This document shows positions 26,511 to 35,668 of a DNA stretch of 64,000 nt, piece after piece. The notes under the pieces are model-generated. The model saw only the letters and a list, made by a program, of their open reading frames with translations. It was not told the DNA's origin and made no database searches. The position numbers were made by a program, and so were the translations under genes. Positions within the stretch are counted from its first letter, which is position 1; each line of letters opens with the position of its first letter. Origin of the DNA: Streptomyces cellostaticus (GTDB taxonomy: Bacteria; Actinomycetota; Actinomycetes; Streptomycetales; Streptomycetaceae); the NCBI RefSeq assembly GCF_023630175.1, contig NZ_JALLIN010000006.1, positions 1-64,000 of the forward strand, written 5' to 3'.

Positions 26511-26903
26511 GAGGGCGTCGCCGCCGCCGTCCGTACCGATCACCCGTCCGGATGAGGACCCGGTCCGGGAGCCGTCGGCACGCCGGATGTCACCCCGCAC
26601 TTCCCCAAGGCCGCAGCCCACTTGGACGCAGCTCAGCACGGCCTGCTCGCCCTCACCGTCTTCCCCCCGCGAGATCTGGCGGCAGATCCGGTCGAACTCA
26701 CCGCACAGCCTCAAGGACGAGATCACCGAGTGGCCGTCGTCGCACCATCACAGCGGACGTGACCCGGCGTGGGAGGTTGCCCGGCACGACATGTCCCGAC
26801 ATGATCGTTCCCGAGTCGCGGAAGCGATGCATCGGCGTCCGTCGCCGTCGCTCCCGAGGCGGGGAGTGCGGCAGGACGTCGCGACTGTGCCGGAGGTGAA
26901 CGG
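26511..26903. other. Intergenic stretch, no gene supported
   Basis: This 393-bp gap holds no convincing coding frame. It should contain the promoter of the hydrolase. A GGAGGTG ribosome site is at its right end. Confidence 0.4.
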
Positions 26904-27770
26904 ATGCGTGACGTGCGCAGCGGATTCGCCATGACGAACGACGGCGTGCGGCTGCACTACCTGGAGGCCGGCAGCGGGCCGGACATGCTGCTCGTTCCCG
27001 GCTGGTCCCAGACCGCCGCGCAATGGCGGCACCAGATCGACGACTTCGCCCGCACCCACCATGTGATCGCGGTCGACCACCGCGGCCACGGCGCGTCCGA
27101 CAAGCCGGACCACGGATACCGGGTCGCCCGCCTGTCGACGGACATCCATCAGCTCATCCACCACTTGGACCTCACCGCGGTCGTCTGGGTGGCCCACTCG
27201 ATGGGATGCGCGCTGGCATGGTCCTACTGGGACATGTTCGGCGGGGACCGGCTGGCGCGCCTGGTGCTGTTCGACGAACCGGCGGTCCTGATCCGGCAGC
27301 CCTACTGGCCGGACGGCCTGGCCGAGCGCCTTGGCGCGCTGTACGGGCTGGGACAGATCGGTGAGGTCGTCGCGGGACTGCGCGACCCCGGCTCGGACGC
27401 CGAGGCCCTCAGCGCCGAATTCCTGGACGCCATGTGGTCCCCGGCCGCCGTCGAGGAGGAACGTCGCTGGGTCCTCGCCCAGAATCTGCTCCTGCCCCGG
27501 GAGTACGCCGGCAGGCTGCTGCTGGACAACGTCATGCACGACTGGCGTGACGTCCTGCCCAGGATCTCCGTTCCGACCCTGGTCATCGGGGGGAGCGACA
27601 GCGTGATCCCCTCCACCGCCGCGCACTCGGTCGCTTCGGCCATTCCGGGGGCCGTCGTGCGGATCCTCCGTGAGCGCAGCAGTCACTTCGCTTTCTGGGA
27701 GAACCCCGACGCGTTCAACCGGGAGGTCCGGGACTTCCTCGACACACCGGCCGCTCGGCCCGCCACCTGA
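26904..27770 (+). CDS. Alpha/beta-fold hydrolase
   Basis: A 288-aa member of the alpha/beta-hydrolase family. The nucleophile elbow is Ser99 in VAHSMGC; the oxyanion region is LLVPGWSQTAAQW near residue 30; VDHRGHGASD is family-typical; the acid is in VIGGSDSVIP and the base His in ERSSHFAFWE. It resembles arylesterase, haloperoxidase-like and related hydrolases. The exact substrate is unknown. ATG 26904 has a GGAGGTG site. It ends 73 bp before the convergent alpha-galactosidase. Confidence 0.88.
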   Translation: MRDVRSGFAMTNDGVRLHYLEAGSGPDMLLVPGWSQTAAQWRHQIDDFARTHHVIAVDHRGHGASDKPDHGYRVARLSTDIHQLIHHLDLTAVVWVAHSMGCALAWSYWDMFGGDRLARLVLFDEPAVLIRQPYWPDGLAERLGALYGLGQIGEVVAGLRDPGSDAEALSAEFLDAMWSPAAVEEERRWVLAQNLLLPREYAGRLLLDNVMHDWRDVLPRISVPTLVIGGSDSVIPSTAAHSVASAIPGAVVRILRERSSHFAFWENPDAFNREVRDFLDTPAARPAT

Positions 27771-27843
27771 CGGTGGGCCAGGAGTTCCGGGGAGGCCTCC
27801 CCCGCGAACGCGGCGGGCGGGCAGGGCGGCTGCCCGGACCCGT

Positions 27844-29994
27844 TCACGCCGTCCGCTGGAGCACGGCCAGGGCGCTCGCGCAGTCACCGTCCGCGAGCGC
27901 CGGCACCGGCAGCCCGTAGCCCATCAGTGTGGCCCCGGACCATTCGGCGCCGGTGTCCTCGTCCCGGTACCGGGCGGCGGGGTCCAGGCCGCGCAGCCGC
28001 AGCGGCGGGTGGGCGGGCCCGAAGGAGGTGCTGGATCGCCAGACGAGCACCGCGGTACGGCCGGCCCCGGCGCCGGTGTACTGGACGGCCGTCAACAGCC
28101 CCTCGCCCGGGGCCAGCAGCCGGTCCTGGCGGCCGTGCTGCACCAGCGGACGGATGTCCTTGTACCGCTGGACCAGCCGGGCTGCCTCCTCGATCTCCGC
28201 CTCGGTCCACCGCGTCAGGTCGCCCCCGATACCGAGGACGCCCGCCATGGCCGAGTGGAACCGGAAGGCCAGCGGGACCGAGCGCCCGGTCAGCGGGTTG
28301 GGGCTGTCGGTCACCCAGGCGGACATGACTCCCGCCGGGTACACCTGGCTGAAGCCGTGCTGGATGCCCAGTCGGTCCACCGCGTCGGTGTTGTCCGAGG
28401 TCCACACCTGGTCGGTGCGGCCGAGAACGGCCAGGTCGGTCCGGCCGCCACCGCCCGCGCACGCCTCGACGCGCAGCGCGGGGAAGGCGGCTCGCAGCCG
28501 GTCGAGCAGACGGTGGACGCCCCGGGCGTGCTCGATGTACACCTGCCGGACGGGCCCGCCGCCGTGCCCGCCGGCTTCCGTGAACGACCGGTTGAAGTCC
28601 CACTTGAGGAAGTCCACGCCGTTGTCGGCGACCAGGGCGTGGAGCCACCCGTACGCCCAGTCGGTCACCTCCGGTCGGGAGAAGTCCAGGACGAGCTGGT
28701 GGCGCAGCTCGGTGGCGGTGCGGTCGGGCAGGTGCAGCACCCAGTCGGGGTGCGCGCGGAACAGGTCGCTGTCGGCGTTGACCATCTCCGGCTCCACCCA
28801 CAGGCCGAACGACATGCCCAGGCGGTGCACCTCGTCGGCCAGCGGACGCAGTCCGCGCGGGAAGCGCCGCCGGTGCGGGGTCCAGTCGCCGAGTCCCGCG
28901 CGGTCGTCGTCCCGGGCGCCGAACCAGCCGTCGTCGACCACGAACAGTTCCACGCCCAGGGACGCGGCGCGACGGGCCAGCGCGAGCTGGTTCTCCTCGC
29001 AGACCTCGAAGGAGGTGGCCTCCCACGAGTTGTAGAGCACCGGCCGGAGCTCTTCCGGGTGCGGCAGGACGTGCCGGCGCACGTGGCCGTGGAAGGCCCG
29101 GCTGACGCCGCCGAAGCCACCCGGGGTGTACACCGCCACACTGACCGGGGTGACGTGCCGGTGGCCGGGTGCCAGGGGGATCTCGGCGCCCTCGTGTCCC
29201 TCCGAGGCGACGACCCCGGCGCGCTGGGCCGCGGTGCGTTGGACCGTCAGGCGCCAGCTGCCGCCGGCGGCGAGGGCCGTGGCCCACACCTCGCCCCGTT
29301 CCTCGTCGGCGTGACCGGCGTCGAGGACGACCCACGGCCCGGCGTGGTGGCCGGTGTGGCCGCGCCGGCTGGTCAGGGTGGTCTCCCCGACCGCCAGTGC
29401 CGTCCGCTCCAGGCGGTTCTCGGCGGACCATCCGCCGTGGACGCAGGAGAGCCGCCAGCCGGGCCGCTGGGGCAGCGGCCAGTGGGCGGAGGAACACCGC
29501 GTCAGGTGCACCGGCTCCGCGTCCGGTCCGGCGGTGTGGGTGAATTCCGTCCAGCGTTCGAGCACGTCCCCGCCGGGCGGCACCCGGTAGTGCAGCTCCC
29601 AGGCCAGGGGCCGGTACCGGTCCCGCAGTGCGACCACCAGGTGGTCGCCGTCGGTGATCCGGACGTCCTCGACGCGGGGTTCGAGAGATCCGCTGCCGTC
29701 GGCGAACCGGACCTGCAGGGCCGGGACGCCGAACCGGGCGCCGCCTTCAACGGGGTACTCCTCCACTCCGTCGAGGCGTCCCTCGAAACTGTCGTCGTGG
29801 CCGGCCCACGCCGGCAGCGCCGCCGCGTCGGCCGGCGGGACGGGAGCCCCCCAGTGGACGTGACGCACGGTGCCCTCCGCACGGTCCACGCGCAGGACGT
29901 AGCAGGAGGCGGCGGTTCTCAGCACCACCGTGCCGCTGGGTTCGTCGAACTCGACGCTTCCGGGCGGCGGTGGTGCGGACACGGGGGCGGGCAT
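27844..29994 (-). CDS. GH36 alpha-galactosidase
   Basis: A 716-aa glycoside hydrolase that removes terminal alpha-1,6-galactose from raffinose-type sugars and galactosides. Residues 1-310 form the N-terminal beta domain; the catalytic barrel begins near VLYNSWEATSFEV. The nucleophile Asp lies in FLKWDFNRS and the acid/base Asp in VWTSDNTDAVDR, both exactly as in GH36. Length fits the family. No signal peptide, so it acts in the cytosol. ATG 29994 follows AGGAAGG. It is 59 bp downstream of the beta-galactosidase and is the last gene of the transport operon. Confidence 0.92.
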   Translation of the reverse strand: MPAPVSAPPPPGSVEFDEPSGTVVLRTAASCYVLRVDRAEGTVRHVHWGAPVPPADAAALPAWAGHDDSFEGRLDGVEEYPVEGGARFGVPALQVRFADGSGSLEPRVEDVRITDGDHLVVALRDRYRPLAWELHYRVPPGGDVLERWTEFTHTAGPDAEPVHLTRCSSAHWPLPQRPGWRLSCVHGGWSAENRLERTALAVGETTLTSRRGHTGHHAGPWVVLDAGHADEERGEVWATALAAGGSWRLTVQRTAAQRAGVVASEGHEGAEIPLAPGHRHVTPVSVAVYTPGGFGGVSRAFHGHVRRHVLPHPEELRPVLYNSWEATSFEVCEENQLALARRAASLGVELFVVDDGWFGARDDDRAGLGDWTPHRRRFPRGLRPLADEVHRLGMSFGLWVEPEMVNADSDLFRAHPDWVLHLPDRTATELRHQLVLDFSRPEVTDWAYGWLHALVADNGVDFLKWDFNRSFTEAGGHGGGPVRQVYIEHARGVHRLLDRLRAAFPALRVEACAGGGGRTDLAVLGRTDQVWTSDNTDAVDRLGIQHGFSQVYPAGVMSAWVTDSPNPLTGRSVPLAFRFHSAMAGVLGIGGDLTRWTEAEIEEAARLVQRYKDIRPLVQHGRQDRLLAPGEGLLTAVQYTGAGAGRTAVLVWRSSTSFGPAHPPLRLRGLDPAARYRDEDTGAEWSGATLMGYGLPVPALADGDCASALAVLQRTA

Positions 29995-30053
29995 GAGGAC
30001 CTTCCTCGGTGACGGTGGGAACGCGGCCGGCGCCCGGGACGCCGGCGCGTGGT

Positions 30054-32114
30054 TCAGGAACGCGGCCCGGCGGACCTCTCGCGGACGACGGCCACGCCTC
30101 CCGCGGGGATCTCCGCGAAGGAGCCGTCCTGTGTGGCGTCGAGCAGACCCGTCCCCTCGACCAGGACCTTGGCGGGGTCCTCGCCGTGGTTGACGAGGAA
30201 GAGATAGGAGCCGTCCGGGCCGGACCGGCGGACCGCCTCGATGCCGTCGGGCACGTCGGCGACGGGCCTGAGCCCGGCCTCCTCGCCGAGTCTCAGGACG
30301 AGTTCCCGCAGCGTCGCCCCCGACGCACGGGTGGCCGCGTACCAGCTCGTGCCCGCGCCGTAGAGGTGCCGGGTGAGCGCGGGGCCGCCGGCGGCCGGGC
30401 CGCCGCCGGGGCCGTTCGCGAAGCGCAGCACCGGTGTGCAGCCGCGCGGTTCCACGCGTTCGGCCCACTGCCGGGCCGTCGAGCCGTCGCTGAGGGAGAC
30501 GGTGTCACCGGGGCGCAGCGGCAGGTACTCGTCGATCCGGAGTCCGAGCACCTCGCTCAGCGCGCCCGGGTAGCCGCCCGGGCGGACCCGGTCGCCGGTG
30601 TCGACGACACCGCTGAAGCAGCCGACGGCGAGGTGCCCGCCGTCGCGCACGTACCGGGTGAGGGCATCGGCGTGCTCGTCGGACAGCAGGTAGAGGTTGG
30701 GCGCGACGACGGCCTTGTAGGAGGTGAGGTCGGCACCGGGCGCGACCACGTCGCAGGTGATGTTCAGCCGCCACAGGGCCTCGTACCAGTCCCGGACGGC
30801 GTCGAGGTAGCGCATGGGGCCGCAGGGGCGGGCCTCCAGTTCCAGCGCCCACCAGTTGTGCCAGTCGAAGAGCAGCGCGACGTCCGCCGCCACCCGTGTC
30901 CCCGTCACCTCGCCGAGGGCGGCCAGGTCGGCGCCGAGGCCGCGCACCTCCTTCCAGATCCGGGTGTCCGTGCCGCCGTGCGGAAGCATCGCGGAGTGCC
31001 ATTTCTCGGCACCCGCCCGGGACTGCCGCCACTGGAAGAACATGATGCCGTCGGCGCCGCGGGCGAGGTGCGTGAGGCTGTTGCGGCGCATCTGCCCGGG
31101 CTGCTTGGCGATGTTGACGGGCTGCCAGTTGACGGCGGAGGTGGAGTGCTCCATGAGCAGCCAGGGGCGTCCGGCGGCCATGCCCCGCGCGAGGTCGGCG
31201 TTCAGCGCCAGGTCGATGTGGCCGTCCGGGTCGGCCGCGGGCAGGTAGTGGTCCAGGGAGACGAGGTCGCACTCCGCGGCGAGGGAGTGGGCGTCCACCT
31301 TCTTCTCCAGGGTGCCCAGGTGGTTGGTGGTCAGGGGGATGCCGGGCGCGAGGCGCCGCAGCAGGGCCGCCTCGGCCTGGTGGCGGGCCAGGAGCGCGTC
31401 GGAGGAGAAGCGGCGGTAGTCCAGATCCTGTCCGGGGTTGCGGAAGGCGGTGGTGTCCCGCGGCGGGTCTATCTCCTCCCAGTCGCCGTAGCGCTGGCCC
31501 CAGAAGTCGGTGCCCCACATCTCGTTGAGGGTGTCGAGGGTCGTGTAGCGCTCCCTCAGCCAGGTGCGGAACGCCGCGGCGCTGACGTCGCAGTAGCACA
31601 GGGCGTTGTGGTTGCCGAACTCGTTGTGCACGTGCCACAGGACGACCGCGGGATGGTCCGCGTACCGCTCGGCGAGCGCGGTGACCAGGGCGTCGGCCGC
31701 GTCGGCGTAGGCGGGGTGGCTCGGGCAGAAGACCTGCCGGCTGCCGTGGGCGAGCCGGGTGCCGGAGGCGGTGACCGGCCGGGCGTCCGGGTGAAGGCGG
31801 GTGAACCACGGGGGCGGGGCCGCGGTCGCGGTGGCAAGGTCCACGGCGACGCCGCCTGCGTGGAGCAGGTCGAGGACCTCGTCCAGCAGGCCGAAGTCGT
31901 AGGTGCCGGGCCGCGGCTGGATGCGCGACCAGGCGAACACCCCGACGGTGACGAGGTTGACGCCCGCTTCCCGCATGAGGCGGACGTCCTCCTGCCACAC
32001 GTGCCTCGGCCACTGTTCGGGGTTGTAGTCCCCACCGTAGGCGACGGAGCCCAGCTTGTGGTTGAGCGTGGTGAGCGGGTGGGGGGCCGGGGTGTGGGCC
32101 GGGGCGCGGGTCAC
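30054..32114 (-). CDS. GH42 beta-galactosidase
   Basis: A 686-aa cytosolic beta-galactosidase. GGDYNPEQWPRHVWQEDVRL opens the catalytic barrel, the acid/base Glu is in WHVHNEFGNH and the nucleophile Glu in LLMEHSTSAVNWQP. The trimerisation and C-terminal domains follow. The GTG start at 32114 overlaps the permease stop (GTGA). Together with the alpha-galactosidase it points to import of a mixed alpha/beta-galactoside or galacto-oligosaccharide. Confidence 0.93.
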   Translation of the reverse strand: MTRAPAHTPAPHPLTTLNHKLGSVAYGGDYNPEQWPRHVWQEDVRLMREAGVNLVTVGVFAWSRIQPRPGTYDFGLLDEVLDLLHAGGVAVDLATATAAPPPWFTRLHPDARPVTASGTRLAHGSRQVFCPSHPAYADAADALVTALAERYADHPAVVLWHVHNEFGNHNALCYCDVSAAAFRTWLRERYTTLDTLNEMWGTDFWGQRYGDWEEIDPPRDTTAFRNPGQDLDYRRFSSDALLARHQAEAALLRRLAPGIPLTTNHLGTLEKKVDAHSLAAECDLVSLDHYLPAADPDGHIDLALNADLARGMAAGRPWLLMEHSTSAVNWQPVNIAKQPGQMRRNSLTHLARGADGIMFFQWRQSRAGAEKWHSAMLPHGGTDTRIWKEVRGLGADLAALGEVTGTRVAADVALLFDWHNWWALELEARPCGPMRYLDAVRDWYEALWRLNITCDVVAPGADLTSYKAVVAPNLYLLSDEHADALTRYVRDGGHLAVGCFSGVVDTGDRVRPGGYPGALSEVLGLRIDEYLPLRPGDTVSLSDGSTARQWAERVEPRGCTPVLRFANGPGGGPAAGGPALTRHLYGAGTSWYAATRASGATLRELVLRLGEEAGLRPVADVPDGIEAVRRSGPDGSYLFLVNHGEDPAKVLVEGTGLLDATQDGSFAEIPAGGVAVVRERSAGPRS

Positions 32115-33007
32115 GACTTCACCGCCCCCGCGGAGAGTCCGGCGCGCCAGTAGCGCTGCAGGAGCAGGAAGGTGAGCACGATGGGCACGACCGAGATCAG
32201 GGCTCCCACGATGGTCAGGGTCTGCAGTTGGGGCAGCCGGCTGGTCTGCGACTGCCAGGTGAACAGTCCGAGGGTGACGGGGTAGAGGTCGTCGTCCTGG
32301 AGCATGACGAGGGGCAGCAGGAAGTTGTTCCAGATGACGACGAACTGGAAGAGGAAGACGGTCACCAGTGCCGGCGACATCAGGCGCAGGACGATGGTGC
32401 GGAAGATGCGCAGTTCCCCGGCTCCGTCCATGCGGGCCGCCTCGAGCACCTCGTCGGGGACCGAGGCGGTGGCGAAGATCCGGGAGAGGTAGACGCCGAA
32501 GGGGCTGACGATGCTGGGCAGGAACACCGACCAGAAGGTGTTGGTCGCGTTCACCTGGGCGAACAGCAGGAACAACGGCAGGGCGAGGGCGGACGCGGGC
32601 ACCAGGACCCCGCCGAGGACGACGGAGAACACCGCCTCGCGCCCGCGGAACTCGTACTTGGCCAGGGCGTATCCGGCCGCGGCGGCCAGTGCGGTGGCGA
32701 CCGCCGCACCCGCACCGGCGTAGAGCAGGCTGTTGAGCAGCCAGCGGGCGAAGACACCGTCCTGCTGCGCGAACAGCGCGGCGAGGTTGTCACCGAGGTG
32801 CCAGTGGGCGGGCAGCAGTCCAGGGGTGGACACCAGGTCGCCCTGGCTCTTGGTCGAGGAGACGAGCAGCCAGTAGACGGGGAGCAGCATGTAGCAGGCG
32901 GCGAGGACCAGGAAGCCCGTCGCGGCCACGACGGAGAGCCGCCCGGGCGCGCCCCGGCCCGGCTTGGTGGCCGCGTGGGCTCCTTCGACGCGGGTGAGGA
33001 TGCTCAT
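32111..33007 (-). CDS. Sugar ABC transporter permease (MalG/LacG type)
   Basis: A 298-aa inner-membrane protein with six predicted helices and the EAA-loop EAARMDGAGELRIFRTIVLR that docks the ATPase. The N-terminus includes LLPVYWLLVSSTKSQGD, typical of the second permease in CUT1 importers. ATG 33007 has GGAGG upstream and overlaps the stop of the preceding permease gene (ATGA). No ATPase is encoded in the operon; in Streptomyces the shared ATPase MsiK usually serves such importers. Confidence 0.93.
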   Translation of the reverse strand: MSILTRVEGAHAATKPGRGAPGRLSVVAATGFLVLAACYMLLPVYWLLVSSTKSQGDLVSTPGLLPAHWHLGDNLAALFAQQDGVFARWLLNSLLYAGAGAAVATALAAAAGYALAKYEFRGREAVFSVVLGGVLVPASALALPLFLLFAQVNATNTFWSVFLPSIVSPFGVYLSRIFATASVPDEVLEAARMDGAGELRIFRTIVLRLMSPALVTVFLFQFVVIWNNFLLPLVMLQDDDLYPVTLGLFTWQSQTSRLPQLQTLTIVGALISVVPIVLTFLLLQRYWRAGLSAGAVKS

Positions 33008-33918
33008 CGCTGCCTCCTGGAGGTCAGGCGGAGGAACGCGAACGACAGCAGGAAGGTCACGGCGGCGAGCAGGACCGACAGTGCGGCCGCCTCGCTGTAG
33101 TTGTCGCCCGACGCCAGCGAGTAGGCCGCGAGGTTGGGTGTGTAGGTGCTGGTCACGCTGGTGGAGATGGTCCGGAAGACCTGCGGCTCGGTGAAGAGCT
33201 GGAAGGTGCCGATGATGGAGAACACTCCGGTGAGCACGAGTGCCGGCCGGATCAGCGGGATCTTGATCCGGGTGGCGATCGTCCAGCCGCCCGCTCCGTC
33301 GACGCGGGCCGCCTCGCCGATGTCGGCGGGGAGCGCCTGGAGGGCCGAGTAGAGGATCAGCATGTTGTAGCCGGTGTAGGTCCAGGTGACCACGTTGCCG
33401 ATGGAGAACAGGATGAGGTGGGAGCCGAGCAGGTCGACCCGGGTGCCGGCCGACCTCAGCAGGTCCACGATCGGTGAGAGCCGGGGGTCGTAGAGGAAGG
33501 CCCACATCACTGCCGCGACGACGCCCGGGATTCCGTACGGGACGAAGTACACCAGGCGGAAGAAGCGCTTGAGCCGGGCCACGGTGGAGTCCAGCAGCAG
33601 GGCCAGGACCAGCGCGAGCAGCAGCATGACGGGTATCTGCACCAGGGCGAACACCCCGACGCGCACCACGCTGTCGCCGAAGAACGGCTCGTGCACGACG
33701 TCGGCGTACTGCTGGAAGCCGGCGAACACCGAGTGGGTGTGCCCGAAGGTGCCGCCGGTGCGCTCGGTCCGGTGCAGGCTCTGCCAGAAGGCGTAGCCGA
33801 CCGGCAGCAGGGTGAACAGCACGAACGGGACGAGGAAGGGCAGGAGGAAGGCGTACGGGGCGAGGGCCTGGCGCGCGGGTCTGCGGCGCGCCCGGGGCGG
33901 GGCGGTTGTGGTGGTCAC
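33004..33918 (-). CDS. Sugar ABC transporter permease (MalF/LacF type)
   Basis: A 304-aa membrane protein with about six helices and the ATPase-docking loop EAARVDGAGGWTIATRIKIP. FLLPFLVPFVLFTLLPVGYA forms the first helix. GTG 33918 follows a GAAGG site. It pairs with the next permease to form the CUT1 channel. It is 77 bp after the binding protein gene. Confidence 0.93.
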   Translation of the reverse strand: MTTTTAPPRARRRPARQALAPYAFLLPFLVPFVLFTLLPVGYAFWQSLHRTERTGGTFGHTHSVFAGFQQYADVVHEPFFGDSVVRVGVFALVQIPVMLLLALVLALLLDSTVARLKRFFRLVYFVPYGIPGVVAAVMWAFLYDPRLSPIVDLLRSAGTRVDLLGSHLILFSIGNVVTWTYTGYNMLILYSALQALPADIGEAARVDGAGGWTIATRIKIPLIRPALVLTGVFSIIGTFQLFTEPQVFRTISTSVTSTYTPNLAAYSLASGDNYSEAAALSVLLAAVTFLLSFAFLRLTSRRQR

Positions 33919-33995
33919 GAGAGGGCCTTCGGCAGGGAGGGTGCCGTCCCCGCCGCGGGGGCGGCGGGGACGCTCTGGGTGGGGACGGCTCCGGG

Positions 33996-35369
33996 TCAGC
34001 CGGTCACGTCGAGGGACTGCTTGCGCAGCGACTCCACGCTCTGCGACTGGGTCTGCTCGAGTACGTCGGCGAGCGTGCCCTTGCCGCCGACGGCGCCCGC
34101 CGTGCCGTCGCTGATGAAGCGGTAGGTGTCGGTCATCGTCGGTCCCCAGGTGAAGCCGTCGTCCACGTTGGCCGATGCCCGGGCGAAGACGTCGAAGATC
34201 CGCTGCTTGCCGTAGAAGTCGACCGGCTGCTTCAGCGCCGGGAGGTCCAGGCCCGCCTTGGCCGCCGGGTAGAGGCCGCCCTCGCGGTTGAGGATGGCCA
34301 GTGCCTCGGGGTCGGTGTTGAGCCACAGTGCGAACCGGGCCGCCTCCGCGGGGTGCTTGCTGCCGGAGAGCACGGCGGTGGTCGAGCCGCCCCAGTTGCC
34401 GGCCCGCTGGTCGCCCGGGTGCCACTGCGGCATCGGGGCCACCGCCCACTTGCCCGCCGTGGACTTGGCGTTGTCGCGGATGGTGCTGTAGCCCCAGGCC
34501 GCGCTGATCCAGGTGACGACCTCGCCGTCGTTCCAGGACTTGTACAGCGCGGGTGAGAAGCCCTGCAGGTCGGTGGCGACGAGCTTGTCGTCGATCAGCT
34601 TCTGCCAGTAGTCGGCGACCTGCCGGCTCTCGGGCCGGTCCACCGTGACCTTCCAGGAGTCCCCGTCGCGTTGGAACATGGTGGCCTTGTTCTGCCACAG
34701 CAGGCCGGTGAACCAGTTGGGGTCGGTCTGGGAGTAGTGCGTGATGTACTTCCCGGCCTTCTTGAGCCTGACCGCGTCGGCCGCGTACTCGTCCCAGGTC
34801 CTGGGGGCCTTGAGGCCGAGCTTGTCGAAGATGTCCTTGCGGTAGAACAGCGCCATCGGGCCGGTGTCCTGGGGGACGGCCCAGATGCCGTCCTTGCCGC
34901 CGGCTCCGAAGCCGACCTGCGACCAGGTCCAGTCGACGAACTTCTGCTGGGCGCCGTCCACTCCGGGGCACTCGGCGATGTCGCGCAACCCGTCCTTGAG
35001 ACGGAAGCTCGCGAGGGAGTCGTACTCGATCTGGCCGAGGTCGGGGGCCTTGCCGGCCTTCAGGGCGTTGGACATGTTCTGGTAGGTGCCCGCGTTGCCG
35101 GCCGGGGTGCTCTTCAGCTTGACCTGCACGTCGGGGTGCTCGCCGTTCCAGCGGTCCACCGCCTTCTGCATGCCGGGGACCCACGACCAGTACTGCAGTG
35201 TCACCTTGCCGGAGGACGGCTTGCAGGACGAGCCGTCCGCGGCGTCGTCCTTGCCGCCACCGCCGCCGCAGCCGGTCGCCGCGGCGAGTGCCACGACCAC
35301 CGCACCGATCGTGCAGCGCCTGACCAGCGATCGTCTGATCAGGGATGAAGTGCGCTCGCGTGTCGCCAT
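33996..35369 (-). CDS. Sugar-binding lipoprotein of the ABC importer
   Basis: A 457-aa extracellular solute-binding protein (family 1). The signal has two arginine pairs and a lipobox ending ATGC, followed by a glycine linker, so it is lipid-anchored. VTLQYWSWVPGMQKAVDRWN starts the mature fold; YRKDIFDKLGLKAPRTWDEY is the typical hinge. The ATG at 35369 has AGGAG seven bases upstream. It is the first gene of the galactoside operon and its promoter region holds a LacI-type palindrome. Confidence 0.92.
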   Translation of the reverse strand: MATRERTSSLIRRSLVRRCTIGAVVVALAAATGCGGGGGKDDAADGSSCKPSSGKVTLQYWSWVPGMQKAVDRWNGEHPDVQVKLKSTPAGNAGTYQNMSNALKAGKAPDLGQIEYDSLASFRLKDGLRDIAECPGVDGAQQKFVDWTWSQVGFGAGGKDGIWAVPQDTGPMALFYRKDIFDKLGLKAPRTWDEYAADAVRLKKAGKYITHYSQTDPNWFTGLLWQNKATMFQRDGDSWKVTVDRPESRQVADYWQKLIDDKLVATDLQGFSPALYKSWNDGEVVTWISAAWGYSTIRDNAKSTAGKWAVAPMPQWHPGDQRAGNWGGSTTAVLSGSKHPAEAARFALWLNTDPEALAILNREGGLYPAAKAGLDLPALKQPVDFYGKQRIFDVFARASANVDDGFTWGPTMTDTYRFISDGTAGAVGGKGTLADVLEQTQSQSVESLRKQSLDVTG

Positions 35370-35419
35370 GAGGTTGCTCCTTGCACCGGGTGTCCCGCTC
35401 CGACAAGCAATGGCGGCAA

Positions 35420-35448
35420 CCTTCACAACGAGAATCAACAGAAGTCAA
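35420..35448 (-). promoter_or_regulatory. Candidate promoter of the galactoside operon
   Basis: On the minus strand a good -35 hexamer TTGACT (35443-35448) is followed after 17 bp by TGAAGG, a weak -10. It is about 50 bp before the binding-protein start. Confidence 0.4.
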
Positions 35449-35584
35449 CAGGTCGGATGGAATTTTCCCGCTCCGAGTCCACTTCGTGACGCGCGCGGCA
35501 GAGTGCTCAGCGAACCTTCAAATACGCTCTGACCTGGGGGTTAGTCGCGCCCAGCAGCATGCGTCGCGTATCACTCTCGTCACA

Positions 35585-35598
35585 CGCAATCGATTACG
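35585..35598. promoter_or_regulatory. LacI-type operator candidate of the galactoside operon
   Basis: CGCAATCGATTACG is a 14-bp palindrome with one mismatched pair and a central ATCGAT. It lies between the LacI gene end and the operon start, about 140 bp upstream of the predicted promoter, and has the size and CG-centred symmetry of LacI-family sites. Confidence 0.5.
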
Positions 35599-35668
35599 CT
35601 ACGGTGTTCGCCGGGCCACGGTGGTGTGGTGTCGGGGTGGGTGGGACGCCTCGACCGGCGCACACCGC

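Noticed and set aside
27771..27843. GGGGAGGCCTCCCC palindrome between convergent genes as a terminator
   Set aside because: The palindrome has no loop and would form only a very short hairpin; terminator function is possible but not supported.
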